DNA from: Lewinellaceae bacterium SD302
GTDB lineage: Bacteria > Bacteroidota > Bacteroidia > Chitinophagales > Saprospiraceae
Assembly: GCA_002591745.1 (NCBI GenBank)
Contig: PDLQ01000002.1
Coordinates: 186,001-250,000, forward strand
DNA length: 64,000 bases
Reading direction: 5' to 3'
Numbering within the stretch: the first letter of the stretch is position 1; every line of letters begins with the position of its first letter. Below, piece after piece: positions 61,779 to 64,000 of the stretch. Under the pieces are notes generated by a model that ran no database searches, was not told the origin of the DNA, and saw only the letters and a program-made list of their open reading frames with translations. The position numbers and the translations under genes were made by a program.

Positions 61779-63086
61779 ATGAAGCCAACGCTACTTGCCA
61801 TTCTACTGGTTTTTACAACCCTGCTTTCTGCCCAAAGGGAACTGTTGCAATCTGGCCCCATGCTGGGCTACGCAGAGATGCGGGAAATTCTGATCTGGGT
61901 ACAAACCACCGAAGCAGCAACGGTCAGGATCGGTTACTTTCCGGTCGCCGCCGGGCCGGAGAATACTCGGTTTACTGCGTCCATTGCTACTTTGCCAGCC
62001 ACTGCTTTTACCGCCAAATTATTGGCAGATCAAGTTGAGCCAGGGATAGAATATAACTATCAACTGTACATTAATGACCAGCCCATTAAGCTGGATTATC
62101 CGACGACTTTCACCACGCCACCGGTCTGGCGCTGGCGCAACGACCCACCGGAATTTTCCGTAGCCATGGGGAGCTGTACTTATATCAACGATGTCCCCTA
62201 CGACCGCCCCGGTAAAGGCTACGGCAGCGAATATGAAATTTTCACCAGTATTGATGCCAAACAGCCGAACCTGATGCTTTGGCTGGGCGACAATACCTAC
62301 TTGCGCGAGCCGGACTGGTACAGCCGAACGGGCGTTTTTCACCGTTATACCCATACCCGGTCCGTGCCAGAGATGCAGCCGCTATTAGCCAGAACCCATA
62401 ATTACGCCACTTGGGACGACCACGATTTTGGACCGAATAACAGCGACCGGACCTGGGTCCGCAAAGAACTTACCACCGAGGCATTCGAATTGTTCTGGGG
62501 GAACTTGACCTTCGGCACGCCGGATTTTGGCGGGATTACCAGTATGTTCCGCTATAATGATGTCGACTTTTTCCTGCTTGATAATCGTTCTTTCCGCAGC
62601 CCAAACGACCTGAAGCACGGCGAAAAAACGGTTTTGGGTAAAGCTCAACTGGAATGGCTGATCGAGAGCCTGGTCTTCAGTGACGCCAGCTACAAAATGG
62701 TTTGCATCGGGGGGCAGGTTCTCAATACCCACCAGGGCGGGGAAACCTACGCCAGACTCGCACCACTCGAACGGGAATATTTGCTAAAAAGGATCGAAGA
62801 AGAAGGTATAAAAAATGTCGTGTTTCTCACTGGTGACCGCCACCACACCGAGCTTAGTGAACTCACGCTACGTAATGGTGAAAAAATCTATGATATCACC
62901 ATCAGCAGCCTGACTGCGGGTACGGGAAGCGAGCGATCAGAGATCAATAAGAACCGCGTGGACGGTACCCTGACCATCCAGCATAACTTCGGCGTACTCA
63001 CCTTCACCGGAGCGTTTCGGGAACGGGCGTTGAAGCTGGAGGTTTTTGATAAGGACGGGCTGTTGTTGTGGGAGAGGGATCTTTAG
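61779..63086 (+). CDS. PhoD-like metallophosphatase (alkaline phosphatase D family)
   Basis: This 435-residue exported phosphatase starts at the ATG at 61779, after AGAAAAAA and a signal peptide (MKPTLLAILLVFTTLLSAQ). The PhoD metallophosphatase core has FSVAMGSCTYIND (about 132), LMLWLGDNTYLREPDWY (about 166-182), ATWDDHDFGPNNSDRTW (about 205-221) and VVFLTGDRHHTELSEL (about 350-365), the metal-binding D/H/N set. It probably releases phosphate from phosphodiesters outside the cell. An upstream TATCTTGG box lies close to the start. A short repeat copy encodes SIATLPATAFTA near residues 67-78. Confidence 0.85.
   Translation: MKPTLLAILLVFTTLLSAQRELLQSGPMLGYAEMREILIWVQTTEAATVRIGYFPVAAGPENTRFTASIATLPATAFTAKLLADQVEPGIEYNYQLYINDQPIKLDYPTTFTTPPVWRWRNDPPEFSVAMGSCTYINDVPYDRPGKGYGSEYEIFTSIDAKQPNLMLWLGDNTYLREPDWYSRTGVFHRYTHTRSVPEMQPLLARTHNYATWDDHDFGPNNSDRTWVRKELTTEAFELFWGNLTFGTPDFGGITSMFRYNDVDFFLLDNRSFRSPNDLKHGEKTVLGKAQLEWLIESLVFSDASYKMVCIGGQVLNTHQGGETYARLAPLEREYLLKRIEEEGIKNVVFLTGDRHHTELSELTLRNGEKIYDITISSLTAGTGSERSEINKNRVDGTLTIQHNFGVLTFTGAFRERALKLEVFDKDGLLLWERDL
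61982..62001 (-). repeat. Dispersed 20-bp repeat, short form, copy 15 (in phoD-like gene)
   Basis: CATTGCTACTTTGCCAGCCA encodes IATLPA. Confidence 0.65.
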
Positions 63087-63099
63087 TACGCCAAGGCGT

Positions 63100-63181
63100 T
63101 AGTACGCTCGTTCCTCGCGTTAGTACACCTGCGGTGTTGGTACGCTGCGCGTTGGGCCTAACGCAGAGCGTACTAACGCCG
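63100..63181. repeat. Word array GTTAGTACGC in direct and inverted orientation
   Basis: GCGTTAGTACGC, GCGTTAGTACAC and TTGGTACGC, and inverted GCGTACTAACGCC, lie between convergent genes. A related piece is at 47267-47300. Confidence 0.75.
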
Positions 63182-63188
63182 CAGGCGC

Positions 63189-63617
63189 CTAGTCCTTAAA
63201 CACCTCTATCTCCCGGTTCTGTACCACCAGATCGGTAAATTTACCCTTGAAACGGGTGGCTTTCACGATGTGATTGTCGATCCAGTGGTAGTTGCCACCG
63301 CGGGGCTTGCCCATCAGCATACCGTGGTATTTGAAGCCATGGCGATTGAGCCATTCTTCGGTTACGCCTCGGTGGTCTTCAGTACGGCTGGTAAAGAAGG
63401 TGATGATGTGGCCTTCTTCGTACCACTTGTTCAGGATGCGCAGGGCGTCCGGATAAGGCAGGCAGGTGCCCATTCGCTCCGGCTCCTCGTTGGGAATATC
63501 GTCGCAGATGGTGCCATCAATATCGATAAGGAAGTTCTTGGTTCCATCGACCAGTATAGGGCTGATCAACTCTCCTTTTTCGTTGTAAGTCGTTTCCAGT
63601 TCGTGCGGCTTGGACAT
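63189..63617 (-). CDS. HAD-superfamily phosphatase-like protein
   Basis: This 142-residue protein has the HAD motif I NFLIDIDGTICDD (about 28-40, nucleophile in DIDGT), motif II TFFTSRTEDH (about 73-82) and a C-terminal part with GKPRGGNYHWIDNH instead of the usual motif IV, so it is a small, capsule-phosphatase-like member. It may act on sugar phosphates; the substrate is not known. A perfect -7 box on the minus strand lies about 31 bp upstream. Confidence 0.78.
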   Translation of the reverse strand: MSKPHELETTYNEKGELISPILVDGTKNFLIDIDGTICDDIPNEEPERMGTCLPYPDALRILNKWYEEGHIITFFTSRTEDHRGVTEEWLNRHGFKYHGMLMGKPRGGNYHWIDNHIVKATRFKGKFTDLVVQNREIEVFKD

Positions 63618-63648
63618 GTCGGGGTTGTTGTAAATTTTACAATAAGTG

Positions 63649-63656
63649 CAAAGGTA
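63649..63656 (-). promoter_or_regulatory. Bacteroidota -7 box for the HAD gene
   Basis: On the minus strand it reads TACCTTTG, an exact TAnnTTTG match, 31 nt upstream of the ATG. Confidence 0.5.
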
Positions 63657-63687
63657 GGGAATAGTGTTGGGAGTCGGAAGTGTGTCT

Positions 63688-63830
63688 AGTCGAGAGTCTA
63701 ATAGTCGGGAGTAGGCAGTCGGGAGTAGGCAGTCGGGAGTTCGGAACTTTTTTCCCCTCGACTAAATAACTTTTGACTATCGACTAATTATACTCTCGAC
63801 TAAAATACTCCCGACTTTTTACTCCTGACT
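63688..63830. repeat. Word array GTCGGGAGTAGGCA with inverted CTCGACTA words
   Basis: Tandem GTCGGGAGTAGGCA units (63704-63740) face inverted relatives (CTCGACTA, CCCGACT, CTCCTGACT) at 63757-63830, a mirror-like array between two minus-strand genes. Similar words are at 54486-54535. Confidence 0.7.
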
Positions 63831-63835
63831 ACAAC

Positions 63836-64000
63836 CTACTCTCCCATGTGCCGTCGCAAAATTTCCCGTTCACGATCTGTCAGACTTTTAATGCCTTTTT
63901 TGTTGATCTTGTCCAACACATCGTCTACGTTTTCCGGACTGCGCGGTGTGTCCTTAGCGTTGAGGTTGCCGGACCAGCGGAAGAGTTCACCCCAATAATC
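63836..64000 (-). CDS. C-terminal end of a rhomboid-like protein (DUF6576 tail), cut by the window
   Basis: Fifty-four codons plus a stop are visible, reading DYWGELFRWSGNLNAKDTPR and then NVDDVLDKINKKGIKSLTDR to RRHMGE. The xxILDKIxxxGxxSLTxxExExLxR pattern is the C-terminal tail of Bacteroidota rhomboid-family membrane proteases. The membrane part lies outside the window, so the call depends on the tail alone. Confidence 0.55.
   Translation of the reverse strand, partial: DYWGELFRWSGNLNAKDTPRSPENVDDVLDKINKKGIKSLTDREREILRRHMGE

Noticed and set aside
63688-63830. CRISPR array
   Set aside because: The words are short, imperfect and in both orientations, with no constant repeat-spacer spacing and no cas genes nearby.

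Overview
The window comes from a member of the Bacteroidota, most like the Lewinella/Saprospiria group. I infer this from type IX secretion (T9SS) C-terminal sorting domains on several large secreted proteins, Bacteroidota-type -7 boxes (TAnnTTTG), an ECF sigma factor paired with a membrane/outer-membrane protein, lipoprotein subtilases beside a TPR-CHAT protein, YpdA, and DUF3536/GH57. Placement is by family knowledge only; there is no rRNA in the window.

Layout. 0-2.8 kb: tsaB (cut by the window edge), truA, a TagO/WecA-type sugar-phosphate transferase and crcB. 3.1-5.3 kb: a secreted T9SS protein with an internal duplication. 5.8-12.9 kb: clpB, an ECF sigma factor with its membrane partner, and a vWA protein carrying a TonB-plug-like remnant. 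13-21.4 kb: a DUF1761 protein, a ComEA-like HhH protein, two tandem subtilisin lipoproteins and a TPR-CHAT protein. 21.5-29.3 kb: a T9SS protein, metH with an embedded nuclease element, an FAD oxidoreductase, a small membrane protein and a PhzF-family protein. 30-37.5 kb: a 1,804-residue adhesin-like T9SS protein and a T9SS subtilisin, followed by decayed sequence. 38.3-45.1 kb: rmlD, DUF3536/GH57 and three glycosyltransferases, which look like one glycan cluster. 45.2-52.6 kb: ypdA, a WD40 protein, a SWIM-SNF2 helicase and a mercuric-reductase-like flavoprotein. 52.7-64 kb: mostly single-copy metabolic genes (gamma carbonic anhydrase, PPTase, fbp, DUF1080, PNPOx-like, endonuclease I, Rieske-FAD reductase, PhoD, HAD) and a rhomboid-like gene cut by the right edge.

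Two things stand out. First, a 584-bp element (24301-24884) with 48-bp terminal inverted repeats, inner palindromes next to each repeat and an intact-looking DUF559 (PD-(D/E)XK) nuclease domain sits in-frame inside methionine synthase, at the loop just before the cobalamin-binding motif. It has no intein features. Second, a dispersed ~20-bp repeat (GGCTAACAAAGTAGCAATG) recurs at least 15 times on both strands, inside genes in several reading frames and between genes. Three longer copies carry an extra ~30-bp GC-rich hairpin exactly in the middle of the repeat, so short and long forms look like empty and filled versions of one small element. The long form encodes nearly the same peptide inside two unrelated proteins.

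Other hairpin families and word arrays fill many intergenic gaps. I saw no tRNA, rRNA or CRISPR array, but the RNA check was by eye only.
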